DNA of 30,135 nucleotides from Willaertia magna (Eukaryota; Heterolobosea; Eutetramitea; Acrasida; Naegleriidae). How positions within the stretch are numbered: the stretch's first letter is position 1; every line of letters begins with the position of its first letter. The notes below the pieces were generated by a model that searched no databases, had not been told where the DNA came from, and saw nothing but the letters and a program-made list of their open reading frames with translations. A program made the position numbers and the translations under genes. The stretch is taken from contig CADWAF010005624.1 of NCBI GenBank assembly GCA_902984215.1, positions 1 through 30,135 of the forward strand, in the 5' to 3' direction. This document shows, in pieces, positions 9,593 through 17,635 of the stretch.

Positions 9593-10132
9593 ATGATCCT
9601 AACTGATGGGCAAATCCTTGAGGAAATTGAGAAGGGTAACATCATTATAGAGCCTTTCCGTAGAGAATGTTTAGGATCTAATTCATATGATGTACATCTA
9701 GGTAAAAAACTAGCAATATATACAGATGAAATTTTGGATGCTAGGAAACATAATCCAATAGAGGTTTTTGAAATTCCCGAAGAGGGTTATGTTTTAAAGC
9801 CTGGAGAATTATATCTAGGGGTAACAGAAGAACATACTGAAAGTCATGCTCATGTACCTTTTCTTGAAGGAAAGTCTTCTACTGGACGTTTAGGGATTTC
9901 CATTCATGCAACTGCAGGGAAGGGTGATGTAGGCTTTATGGGTTCTTGGACTTTAGAAATTAAAGCAATAAAGGCTGTAAGGATTTATGCTGGAATGCCT
10001 ATTGGTCAATTAATTTATTTTCCAATTGAAAAGGAGAAGTTAATTGTACCTTATAATAAGAAACAAAATGCAAAGTATGTTGCTCAATCTTCTGAACCTG
10101 TTGGAAGTATGATGTTTAAGAATAAATTCTAA
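9593..10132 (+). CDS. dcd: dCTP deaminase (trimeric dUTPase-like fold)
   Basis: 179-residue protein of the Dcd/DCD-DUT family, which deaminates dCTP to dUTP and in some members also hydrolyses dUTP to dUMP, feeding dTMP synthesis. Seen: the N-terminus MILTDGQILEEIEKGNIIIEP; the conserved core LGSNSYDVHLG; GKSSTGRLG at 93-101 with the conserved Arg99; the HATAGKGDVGF loop; WTLEI with Glu122, the position of the catalytic Glu in this family; the GMPIGQLIY strand; and a C-terminal YNKKQNAKY segment that closes over the nucleotide in homologues. Length is typical of prokaryotic Dcd. I take the first ATG (after AAAAATAAAAAA) rather than the upstream TTG. There is no targeting signal and no intron. 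Whether it is mono- or bifunctional cannot be decided by eye. The family is uncommon in eukaryotes, which hints at transfer. Confidence 0.88.
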   Translation: MILTDGQILEEIEKGNIIIEPFRRECLGSNSYDVHLGKKLAIYTDEILDARKHNPIEVFEIPEEGYVLKPGELYLGVTEEHTESHAHVPFLEGKSSTGRLGISIHATAGKGDVGFMGSWTLEIKAIKAVRIYAGMPIGQLIYFPIEKEKLIVPYNKKQNAKYVAQSSEPVGSMMFKNKF

Positions 10133-10373
10133 AGAACGTAAGAGTTTGATAGAATTTTAATTTTTGTTGAATAAATTGAGCTACTGAACTTTTTGTAAAA
10201 ATTATTGTAAGCTTATATAATTTTGGTGTTCTATATTTATTTTTTAAAGAGTAATATTTTGTAAATATTGTACAATATTCAAAAAAAATATTAATTAATA
10301 ATTCAAATTAAATAATTCAATTAAAATAAGCAACAGCAATTTGAATTAATCTACTGAAATGTTAATTAAAATT

Positions 10374-11501
10374 TTAAACAGTGGAATCCACCTTTTCTTT
10401 TTCAGGTAAATTTATATCCTTATTACTTGTGGCATTATTATTATTTGAATTTCCTTTTAATTTAAGTGAATCAAGAGTTAAACTATCTAGTGGTCCATAA
10501 ACAAAACTTAAAGATAAAATATAAAGCCAAACTAAAGAATTGTGGAAAACAAAGATTGCGACTAAAATTAACGGTTGATAATGAGCACCAATAGAAAAAC
10601 CAATAGCAACACCTTCTGTAATAATGAAACATGTTTGGAAGACCATAATTAAAATTAAATTTCTTGAGGAACGCCTACGACCTTCAGATTTATCAGTTCC
10701 TGAAGACATCTTTTTAGCTAAACTAATACTAAGAGCTGCGTTAACTGTTCCACAATAAATTAAAGTAAGGACATAAATGCATTTAAACGGAATTTCAGCA
10801 TCTAATGAGTTTTTAGAAATAATAGCTGCATTTGCTCTATTGTCAATGAATAAGGCATATAAACGTGTAATATAAGCGAATATTATATGACTTGGGAATG
10901 CAATTAATACCAAAGCAGCTAATGCAATAGTAAAATATTTAACAATTGGTTTAAGTATTATATTAAAATTTGTTGTTTTCTTTCCTTCCTCATTGACGGG
11001 TGACATCCAATATTGTTTATCATGAAAATAAACCACAAACAATATTCTAGTAAACCAAAGTAAACTATATGAAATAAGAGCTACACCCATATAAGCATGA
11101 ACATAATAAGTTATAGTAAAAAAGGATGCAACCTTAGGTTGATAAGAAAATGTTAAAATATTTGAAGTACAAGTAAATATAACTAAAAAGATTTGAATAC
11201 CTAAAACCACCAACATCAAGAAATAAAGTATTCTCTTAGAGAAGACAAAGTTCTTATATTGATAAATAAAAGTGGATAAGATAACTAGAAATAGAACAAT
11301 TGCAGGAATAAAAACAAATGACCCAAAAGATAGAGTAATACTTGCACTAACTACTTGAGTTTGTGTTAGTGGAACTGTTCCATTAGTGACGGTAGTATTT
11401 GAAGTTGTGGAATTATCATTTAAATTAAATAAATGTTCAATTGCAAATCTTAATGCCGGTATTTCTTGTTCTCCGTCATTAATAAATAGAGGTATGACCA
11501 T
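10374..11501 (-). CDS. Seven-transmembrane protein (possible GPCR or THH1/TOM1/TOM3-like)
   Basis: 375 residues with no intron. Seen: a polar N-terminus of about 55 residues with several N-glycosylation sequons (NDNSTTSNTT, NGT), then seven hydrophobic segments: SFVFIPAIVLFLVILSTF, ILYFLMLVVLGIQIFLVIF, YYVHAYMGVALISYSLLWF, YFTIALAALVLIAF, IYVLTLIYCGTVNAALSI, LILIMVFQTCFIITEGVAIG and LVAIFVFHNSLVWLYILSLS. A basic loop KSEGRRRSSRN separates helices 5 and 6, and the short tail is Asn/Lys-rich. The glycosylated N-terminus outside, seven helices and a basic third inner loop fit a GPCR-like topology. I see no DRY or NPxxY motif, so the class stays open; a TOM1/TOM3-like protein is the main alternative. 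Confidence 0.7.
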   Translation of the reverse strand: MVIPLFINDGEQEIPALRFAIEHLFNLNDNSTTSNTTVTNGTVPLTQTQVVSASITLSFGSFVFIPAIVLFLVILSTFIYQYKNFVFSKRILYFLMLVVLGIQIFLVIFTCTSNILTFSYQPKVASFFTITYYVHAYMGVALISYSLLWFTRILFVVYFHDKQYWMSPVNEEGKKTTNFNIILKPIVKYFTIALAALVLIAFPSHIIFAYITRLYALFIDNRANAAIISKNSLDAEIPFKCIYVLTLIYCGTVNAALSISLAKKMSSGTDKSEGRRRSSRNLILIMVFQTCFIITEGVAIGFSIGAHYQPLILVAIFVFHNSLVWLYILSLSFVYGPLDSLTLDSLKLKGNSNNNNATSNKDINLPEKEKVDSTV

Positions 11502-12386
11502 AGTTATAATTATAGGTTGTTAGTTGTTGAACTTTTGTGATAAGCTAAGTGTTTAGCAAATTGAAGGGGTGTGATTGTTAATTTTTTTAATTGCTTATTG
11601 ACAACTGCATTGTTTCATTCGCTCAGTGAAAAGTTGCAAGGAATTTTTTCTTTTGATTAATATAGAAAGTTTTGTTGTAAAGTAGGAAACACTAGCCATG
11701 TAAGTAAAGAAAATGGCAGTACTATATTTGGAGAAAAACGCAGGTTATTATAAATTAAGGAATTAGACAAATTTACCACATCAATCTGTTCTAAAGGAAA
11801 GCTACTGATAAAATTGACTTAGGCCATTATGTAGTCTAATGGGTGCGTACAAGAAATAGAGCAAGTAATTAATTTAAATAGTTTGGGCCTATCGTTGGTG
11901 ATGAAGGTTCCGTTCATGCTATCGAACCTATTTTCTATTACCAGACTAAAAATCCCCTCATTTCGTTAAATATCTCACCAACAAATGGTTAATAAGAGCC
12001 AAAATGCATGCTAATAACAGGAATAAAGGAAATTAGGGTACAATAAACTTTTAAATGAAAACAGTAGAACATGTTAAATTATTAAATATTTGGTTTTGAA
12101 GAAGTCTGTCTATTATTTCATTCGAACCCAGCATTTACTTTTCTTTTATTCCTTAACTTCAAAGGCTTATGAACATAAGAAACCTTCTTTCATGTTCAAC
12201 TATTTTTTGTATTGAATTTTTTGAAAAGAAAAAATTGCCTCAAAATCCTTTTTTTTATTAATTGAAGGAACTAATTCCACTTTAAATTGAATTTATTCTT
12301 CTCTTACTTCTAGGTATAAATAATAATAATATTGATACCAATTGATATTTCTTTAATTTATTTTGAATACATTTATATAAAAGAAA
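11502..12386. other. Long divergent spacer, no gene seen
   Basis: 885 bp between the divergent seven-helix protein and SOF1 genes. It contains a nested inverted repeat (11894-11982) and several short frames, the longest plausible ATG one being only 17 codons (11713..11766). A GGTTCGAA-like B-box core on the minus strand (near 12121) has no tRNA around it. It presumably holds both promoters. Confidence 0.6.
11894..11982. repeat. Nested inverted repeat, possible structured RNA or foldback
   Basis: GTTGGTGA (11894-11901) pairs perfectly with TCACCAAC (11975-11982), enclosing a second perfect stem AGGTTC/GAACCT (from about 11905 to 11930). Two nested stems within 89 bp, in a spacer of otherwise plain AT-rich DNA, could be a small noncoding RNA or a foldback remnant. 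A TGATGA (C-box-like) overlaps the left arm, but I see no convincing D box. Confidence 0.45.
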
Positions 12387-13859
12387 ATGAAAATTAAAAA
12401 CATTTCTCGTGATGATGAATCCTATACCAGAAAAACAAATTTTGAAACACAAAGAAGTTTTTCCGATCCAAATCCAGATATTCATCGTTTTGAAAAACCT
12501 AGAGAATATTTACGTGCATTAAACGCTACTAAAATTGAAAGTATCTATGCTAAACCTTTCTTAGCAGACCTTTCGGGACATGCCGATACACCTACAGTCT
12601 TAGCTTTCGATCCAAACTCTAATAGCCACTTGATATCCGCAAGTAGTGATGGTCAAATAAGAGTTTGGGATATTACCGATAAGAAAACTATTTATGCTAT
12701 TGATAGAGCTCATAATGGTTTTGTTAATGGTATTGCAATCCCTCCTTATCTTCATGCCTCTAGCTCTACAGAAAATTCTTTTTACTTTAGTGTTGGTACA
12801 GATAAACATTTAAAGAAGTGGGAATTAAACCTTAAGGTTGCTAATGTTAATCCAGAGATGGCTAGTACAAAGTATGGAAGTATTGGTTATACATTAGGAG
12901 ATGATACAGTTGGTAAATTACCTTCCTATGCTACCCCTACTCAAGATGTAGTTGCCCCAAATACTTTACTTTGTATTGACCATCACTATTCAGATCCATT
13001 AATTGCTACTTCAGGCTATGAATTTATTCATCTATGGGATTGTTATCAAGATCGTTTAGTTCCTAAACAAGAGTTTGAATTACCAACTTCTACAGAAACT
13101 GTTTATTCAGTTAAATTTAATAGAGTTGAAAGACATATTTTAGCTTATTGCGCAAGAGATCGTAGTGTTGGTTTATATGATATTAAATCTAACCAAATGA
13201 TTAGGGCAGTTACTATGGAGACTAAATCTAATAAAGTTTGCTGGAATCCAATGAATCCTTTCCATTTCTCATGTGCAAATGAAGATGGTAATGCATACAC
13301 TTATGATATGAGAATTTTAGAGAAAGGTCCAATAATGATGCATACAGGACATACAAATTCAGTTTTAGATATTGATTATCATCCATTGGGTAATGAGTTT
13401 GTCACAGCTGGATATGATCGTACTGTAAGAATATTTAAGACAGATTCTACAGATTATAGATCTAGAGAAGTTTATCATACAAGGAGAATGCAAAGAGTAT
13501 TTTCTGTTAAATATTCATTAGATGGTAAATATATACTAAGTGGAAGTGATGACCAAGCTATTCGTATTTGGAAAACTGAAAGAAGTGCTCCACTAAGAGA
13601 ATTATCTAGAAAAGAAAGATCTATGATTGAATATAATCAAAAATTAATTGAAAGATATAAAAATGTTGAGGATGTAAGAAGAATTGCGGATCACAGACAT
13701 TTACCTAAAGCACTTAAATCCCAAACGGTACAGTTAATGAAAGAAAGAATTGGTAAAGAGAGAAGAGAGAAAGTTAAAGAAAGATATACATCTAAAAAGG
13801 ATGCAAAAATTGAAAAGAAACAAAATATGCGTAAAAGATTCATAAAGGTTAATGAATAA
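12387..13859 (+). CDS. SOF1: SOF1/DCAF13 WD40 protein, small-subunit processome factor
   Basis: 490-residue WD40 beta-propeller, orthologue of yeast Sof1 and human DCAF13, a nucleolar component of the U3 small-subunit processome needed for 18S rRNA maturation (in animals also a CUL4 substrate receptor). Seen: the family N-terminus MKIKNISRDDESYTRKT and the signature FEKPREYLRALNATKIESIY followed by AKPFLADLSGH; WD repeats including SASSDGQIRVWDI, SVGTDKHLKKWEL, GYDRTVRIF and SGSDDQAIRIW; and the conserved basic C-terminus KERYTSKKDAKIEKKQNMRK, which is the Sof1 domain. Length and order match the family. A single exon; the ATG lies in an A-rich context. Identification is firm. Confidence 0.96.
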   Translation: MKIKNISRDDESYTRKTNFETQRSFSDPNPDIHRFEKPREYLRALNATKIESIYAKPFLADLSGHADTPTVLAFDPNSNSHLISASSDGQIRVWDITDKKTIYAIDRAHNGFVNGIAIPPYLHASSSTENSFYFSVGTDKHLKKWELNLKVANVNPEMASTKYGSIGYTLGDDTVGKLPSYATPTQDVVAPNTLLCIDHHYSDPLIATSGYEFIHLWDCYQDRLVPKQEFELPTSTETVYSVKFNRVERHILAYCARDRSVGLYDIKSNQMIRAVTMETKSNKVCWNPMNPFHFSCANEDGNAYTYDMRILEKGPIMMHTGHTNSVLDIDYHPLGNEFVTAGYDRTVRIFKTDSTDYRSREVYHTRRMQRVFSVKYSLDGKYILSGSDDQAIRIWKTERSAPLRELSRKERSMIEYNQKLIERYKNVEDVRRIADHRHLPKALKSQTVQLMKERIGKERREKVKERYTSKKDAKIEKKQNMRKRFIKVNE

Positions 13860-14131
13860 ATTCTATTTAGTTGATAAACATTTTAATAGACGCAAAGGAA
13901 GATTTAATTAATGAATGATAAATTATTGAAAGCATTTTTTGATTTACAGAATGTTAAGGGAACATTGACTCCCTTATTTTAAATTTACTTGACATAATTA
14001 ACTGACAATGTAATGTATAAAATAAACTTATCTCACTATTTATTTTGTAAGCTATTCGCAAAACACTCCAAAATGGTTCGAAATTAGCCTATCTCAATAA
14101 GAATTAAAAAAATAAAAAAAAGTTAAAAAAA

Positions 14132-15736
14132 ATGTCAGCAGCAACAACCCAGCTAATTTTTGTCTTTTTTTTATTGATCTCTTTCCATAATTTTATTTTT
14201 AATGTAGACAATAGTAATTACGTTATCGCTCAACAACCTGTAAATGAAAAATGTAATGGTATTCCAAGTCCTAATGCAATGCCGAATCAACTTCCCTTTT
14301 CAAATGGAAATTTTATGTTAAAAAATATTGTACCGAATGGTAAATTATATCATATTTATTATAATAGTAGTGATAATTTAAATAATTATTTTAGATTAAT
14401 TCATGTTTATGGAAATGCGAGTGAAATGGGTTATGCTTATGGGTTTGTTTTTTTTAAAATTTATTTTTGTAATTTATAATTTAATTACGTTATTTAATTT
14501 ATATTAATTTTTAATATCTATTTTAATTTAAACCTATTTTTTAAACCTATTTTTTATTGTAAAAACATTTTGTAAACAACTATTAAGAACATTAATGGCA
14601 AATGAACTTCAAATCTTTTTACCACAACTTTGGTCCTATTTAGAAAATAATTTCGTTAACGGTACCATTTTCGATAAACTACCTCATTGGTTAAAACAAT
14701 TAATGTCAGATATAGGTTTAGATATCGCTTTAGATCTAATCTATGATGTAACTAAAGAATATATCCCAAACCACTTTATAGATGAATTAAAGGCTATCTC
14801 TCTCGCTTCACGTGTTGATTACAAGTTATTAACAAAGTTACACATGTTAATTGAGGTAACTAAGGCTTATGGCTCAATGTTAGGTTGTTATCGTAGTGCT
14901 ACGCAAGATGGTAATACTATTCAATTAAGATCTTTAGATTGGTTTGATTTAAACAGTCCTATAAAAAACTTTCCCGCCATAACCGTTTATCATCCCAATA
15001 AAAAAATGGCCATAAAAACGGGAAACGTAAATGATTTTATAAATATTGGATTTGTTGGTTGGATAGGATCCATTACTGGAATGAGTTCAAAACAAATGGG
15101 TATTAGTGAGATTGGTGTTAGCCTTCCAGATAGTTCTTTTGGTGAAGAATCTAGATTTGGTATCCCTTACGCTTTTATTTTACGTGATATTTTACAGTTT
15201 GATATCACGTTAGATGACGCTATTAATAGGATTACAAGTTCAAAAAGAACGATTGATTTAATATTAGGTGTAGGTGATGATAAATTACAATCATTTAAAG
15301 GTTTTCAATATAGTGGAAGTGTTGCTAAAGTAATTGATGACTTTAATTTAATGCCAAATAATAGAACATGGCATCCTTTAATTTTAAATTGGTAAATATT
15401 TCATTTATTTAATTATTTCGTTTATTTAATTATTTATAAAGTGTATATTTTGCAATAGATTGGATTTGTCCTGGATACAGTAAAGTATTAGCAAACCAAA
15501 TCCAAACCTATTGGGGAGGGATAACAGCTGAAACTGTGGCAAGGTTTATAGTTCCTAAAACACAAACAGGTAATTTACAAGTTGCTATTTACGATTTAAC
15601 ACAAATGAAATTGTTGGTTAGTTTTGCAGCAACTGATAAAGAAAAGAATGATTTAAGAAAGAATGCATATGAAAGAGGTTATTATACATTAGACGTTAGA
15701 AGTTTATTGAATGAATCTTTTAAACGTGTTGTTTAA
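14132..15736 (+). CDS. Secreted acid ceramidase-like / dcd1-type Ntn hydrolase, three exons
   Basis: I join 14132..14442, 14588..15391 and 15442..15736 (469 aa). The protein has a hydrophobic signal peptide (LIFVFFLLISFHNFIF), N-glycosylation sequons, and the family run NASEMGYAYGTLMANELQ that appears only after splicing. LGCYRSATQDG holds the likely nucleophile Cys204, followed by LRSLDWF with Arg218 and Asp221. This Cys plus Arg-x2-Asp arrangement is that of acid ceramidase/NAAA-like N-terminal nucleophile enzymes, which cut themselves before the Cys and then hydrolyse amide bonds, usually in lysosomes or outside the cell. The second join gives VYFAIDWICPGY, then ITAETVARFI and KTQTGNLQVAIYDL, as in Dictyostelium dcd1-type proteins. 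The substrate is unknown. A near-identical inverted copy of part of exon 3 lies 0.8 kb downstream. Confidence 0.82.
14443..14587 (+). other. Intron 1 of the Ntn hydrolase gene (145 bp)
   Basis: GTTTGT donor, ATTAAG acceptor. The joined codon is GG|A. Splicing links GYAYG to TLMANELQ, restoring a conserved helix of the family. Very AT-rich with multiple stops. Confidence 0.8.
15392..15441 (+). other. Intron 2 of the Ntn hydrolase gene (50 bp)
   Basis: GTAAAT donor, TATAAAG acceptor. A later AATAG acceptor would put the wrong phase on the join, while the one chosen gives TG|T (Cys) and the continuous run VYFAIDWICPGYSK. The intron is almost pure A/T. Confidence 0.75.
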
Positions 15737-15762
15737 TAAAACAGTTATACAACCAACACGTT
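15723..15762 (+). promoter_or_regulatory. 3'-end hairpin over the stop codon with AATAAA in its loop
   Basis: AACGTGTTG (15723-15731) pairs perfectly with CAACACGTT (15754-15762). The loop carries the hydrolase stop codon TAA and AATAAA (15735-15740), a canonical poly(A) signal sequence. A weaker inverted pair follows (about 15769-15790 with 15862-15884). It may mark the mRNA 3' end; this is a structural reading only. Confidence 0.4.
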
Positions 15763-16135
15763 ATAATTTTACAAAAAGGGAGTGTATAATTATTCCATCA
15801 AAAAAATCGAAAAGCAGTTAGAACAAGCAAACAGGCAAACAAACAGCACAGGTTTTTATTTAGTATACTCTCCTCTTGTAAAAAACGTTATTCCTTAAAT
15901 AAATATATACATTGTTTTTGAATAATTATAGAATAGTCTTATGATTAGTTATTTTGACTAACTTGTTTTGGTAAATTTTAAGGCACAGTTTGTGGTTGTG
16001 TCCATCAGGAGAAGTGGCAGTTACTTAGCTCAATTTAAGCTGTAAAGTTTGAACTATCAATTAATAAAAAAAGTACACAACAACGTAGTTGATAACTGCA
16101 TTATTATTTCTCCACAAATAGAAGGAAGGTTAAAG
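15737..16135. other. Spacer downstream of the hydrolase, no gene seen
   Basis: 399 bp holding the 3'-end hairpin, a second imperfect inverted repeat and the presumed promoter of the next small gene. No RNA gene or further exon is evident. Confidence 0.55.
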
Positions 16136-16399
16136 ATGAATAACAAGAAGGACAGAGGAGAAGAAGAAAGACAAGAAGAAGAATTAAATAGTTCAGATGA
16201 TAAGAGTAGAGGCAACCAATTATTCTTGTTATCTAACATGTGGTGGCAACAACATATAAATAGTAGGGACAATATTAATGTTGAAATAATGGAAGATATA
16301 GTTGTTAACTTGCTAGATGACTTTGAGTTTATTGAAATACTACAATTCGATGGTAGTAGTAGACATCAAGAAGGCAATCAGGAAAATAGACAAGGTTAA
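16136..16399 (+). CDS. Small acidic protein, related to the one at 17215
   Basis: 87 codons from the first ATG (the open frame continues upstream to a TTG). It has a charged Glu/Lys/Arg-rich N-terminus, then LFLLSNMWWQQHIN, then NVEIMEDIVVNLLDDFEFIEIL and a Gln/Asn/Gly tail. The middle matches the protein at 17215..17478 in order: LLSNM, an IN with a second IN or NL after a variable spacer, EIxExI, LLDxxxF, then an acidic or hydrophobic end. That recurrence supports both being real genes. There is no known domain, signal peptide or membrane helix. Function unknown. Confidence 0.5.
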   Translation: MNNKKDRGEEERQEEELNSSDDKSRGNQLFLLSNMWWQQHINSRDNINVEIMEDIVVNLLDDFEFIEILQFDGSSRHQEGNQENRQG

Positions 16400-16498
16400 A
16401 GTGTGTAACGAAAGGAAATTACTGAAATATAACATGCTGTCTTAACAGAAAAACCTCTCTCTTGTCTTAACACTTATTAATAAACCTTAAATCACTAA

Positions 16499-16607
16499 TT
16501 CTTAAATCATTCTTTTCTTTATCAGTTGCTGCAGAACTAACCAACAATTTCATTTGTGTTAAATCGTAAATAGCAACTTGTAAATTACCTGTTTGTGTTT
16601 TAGGAAC
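16499..16607 (-). pseudogene. Inverted partial copy of Ntn hydrolase exon 3
   Basis: The reverse complement matches 15551..15659 of the hydrolase's last exon along all 109 bp with one difference I can find (T to C, changing Phe to Ser in LLVSFAATD). The copy keeps an open frame (KTQTGNLQVAIYDLTQ), but it has no start codon, a stop lies just upstream in frame, and the rest of the gene is absent. It is a fragment from a recent inverted duplication or gene-conversion event, or the remnant of a lost second copy. Confidence 0.85.
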
Positions 16608-16651
16608 CAACTAATTTTAATGGAACTTGTAAATTACCTGTTTGTGTTTTA
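16575..16651. repeat. 28-bp direct repeat derived from hydrolase exon 3
   Basis: AACTTGTAAATTACCTGTTT followed by GTGTTTTA occurs at 16575-16602 and again at 16624-16651, a 49-bp period. The first copy is part of the 109-bp inverted exon fragment; the second is an extra short copy beyond its end. This suggests slippage or template switching while the duplication formed. Confidence 0.85.
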
Positions 16652-17214
16652 GAGTTTGCCATCAACATTAACAATAATAACATTTTGCAAATTTATAAAT
16701 TTCTTGGTGAAAAGGCATAAAACTTAATATAAGAAGAATATGAAAGTAATAAACAACCTGGATTATAGTCAATGTGAAGTACATTTAAAAGTACCTTCTT
16801 GTGAAATGTTAAAAACAATTGAATAACACAAATGACTGGACCAACAACCTTTGGAAACAACCAACCATCCTAGCTAGTAGAGTTGATGAGGAGAAATGAT
16901 AAAATTATTCAAAGTCTATAGACATTTAAGAGTTTTTTAAGGAAGGTTTTCCTCGTACACAACCCCAAAAATAAATAACAAATTCTTTATAAGTTATTGA
17001 ACAGTAAAATTTACTTTGAAATTTTTAAAAAACGAAATTAACAACGTTCTTTAAACCTATAAATTAAGAAAAAAACGGTAAACGTTTTTGGAGGGGTTGT
17101 TAACAGTTTTTGGAATAAGCATAAAAAAATTTTTGATTGAAAAAAACACACAACACTTGCTAGAGCTTGTTAAACTTGTTAGAGCTGAGATACTAGAAGA
17201 AATTTATTGTAGAA

Positions 17215-17478
17215 ATGAACAAGATAAGAGAGGGGGACAGTGAAGATTTGTTATTAAGCAACATGAATGTTGTTGAAATCAACCATCAAGATATTAATTA
17301 CAACAACAACAACAACACAAATCTAGTGATTGAAATAACAGAGGGAATTGACATTCATTTACTAGATACTCAAGACTTTATGGATTTAATTAATTTAAAC
17401 GCTATTAACAACAACAACAACGACTTTGTCCCAAGTGCTGAGATGGAACCAAAGATAACAGAAAAGGGTGAATGTTAA
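17215..17478 (+). CDS. Small acidic Asn-rich protein, related to the one at 16136
   Basis: 87 codons from an ATG after an A-rich leader. It reads DLLLSNMNVVEINHQDIN, an Asn tract, then LVIEITEGIDIHLLDTQDFM and a second Asn tract. It shares the LLSNM, EIxExI and LLDxxxF signposts with the protein at 16136..16399. The two are the same length overall, but the Asn tracts and the charged N-terminus differ. There is no signal peptide, membrane helix or known domain. Function unknown; the pair looks like a diverged local duplication. Confidence 0.55.
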   Translation: MNKIREGDSEDLLLSNMNVVEINHQDINYNNNNNTNLVIEITEGIDIHLLDTQDFMDLINLNAINNNNNDFVPSAEMEPKITEKGEC

Positions 17479-17635
17479 TTGTTAGTGATGTGTGGCCACA
17501 ATTCTCACACTACTATTTATTTTAATAAAGAAGACTACTTTTAAAACTTCTTTGTAAACAATAAACGGCATAGCGCCATTACCTGGAAAGTTGAGTCGCA
17601 CAAAATAATTGTGTGAAAAATTGTTACAAAAAAAA

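Larger units (their letters stand above)
16400..17214. other. Rearranged spacer between the two small paralogous genes
   Basis: 815 bp without an intact gene. It contains an inverted 109-bp copy of Ntn hydrolase exon 3 (16499-16607) and a 28-bp direct repeat from the same exon (16575-16602 and 16624-16651). Near the right end it has a short internal echo in the leader of the next gene: TAGAGCTTGTTAAACTTGTTAGAGCT. The rest is plain AT-rich DNA. Confidence 0.6.

Noticed and set aside
11713..11766. 17-codon ATG frame in the long spacer
   Set aside because: Too short, with no supporting context such as a downstream start or conservation.
12115..12130. GGTTCGAA-like tRNA B box on the minus strand
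   Set aside because: No A box, no cloverleaf and no CC after the core; a chance match.
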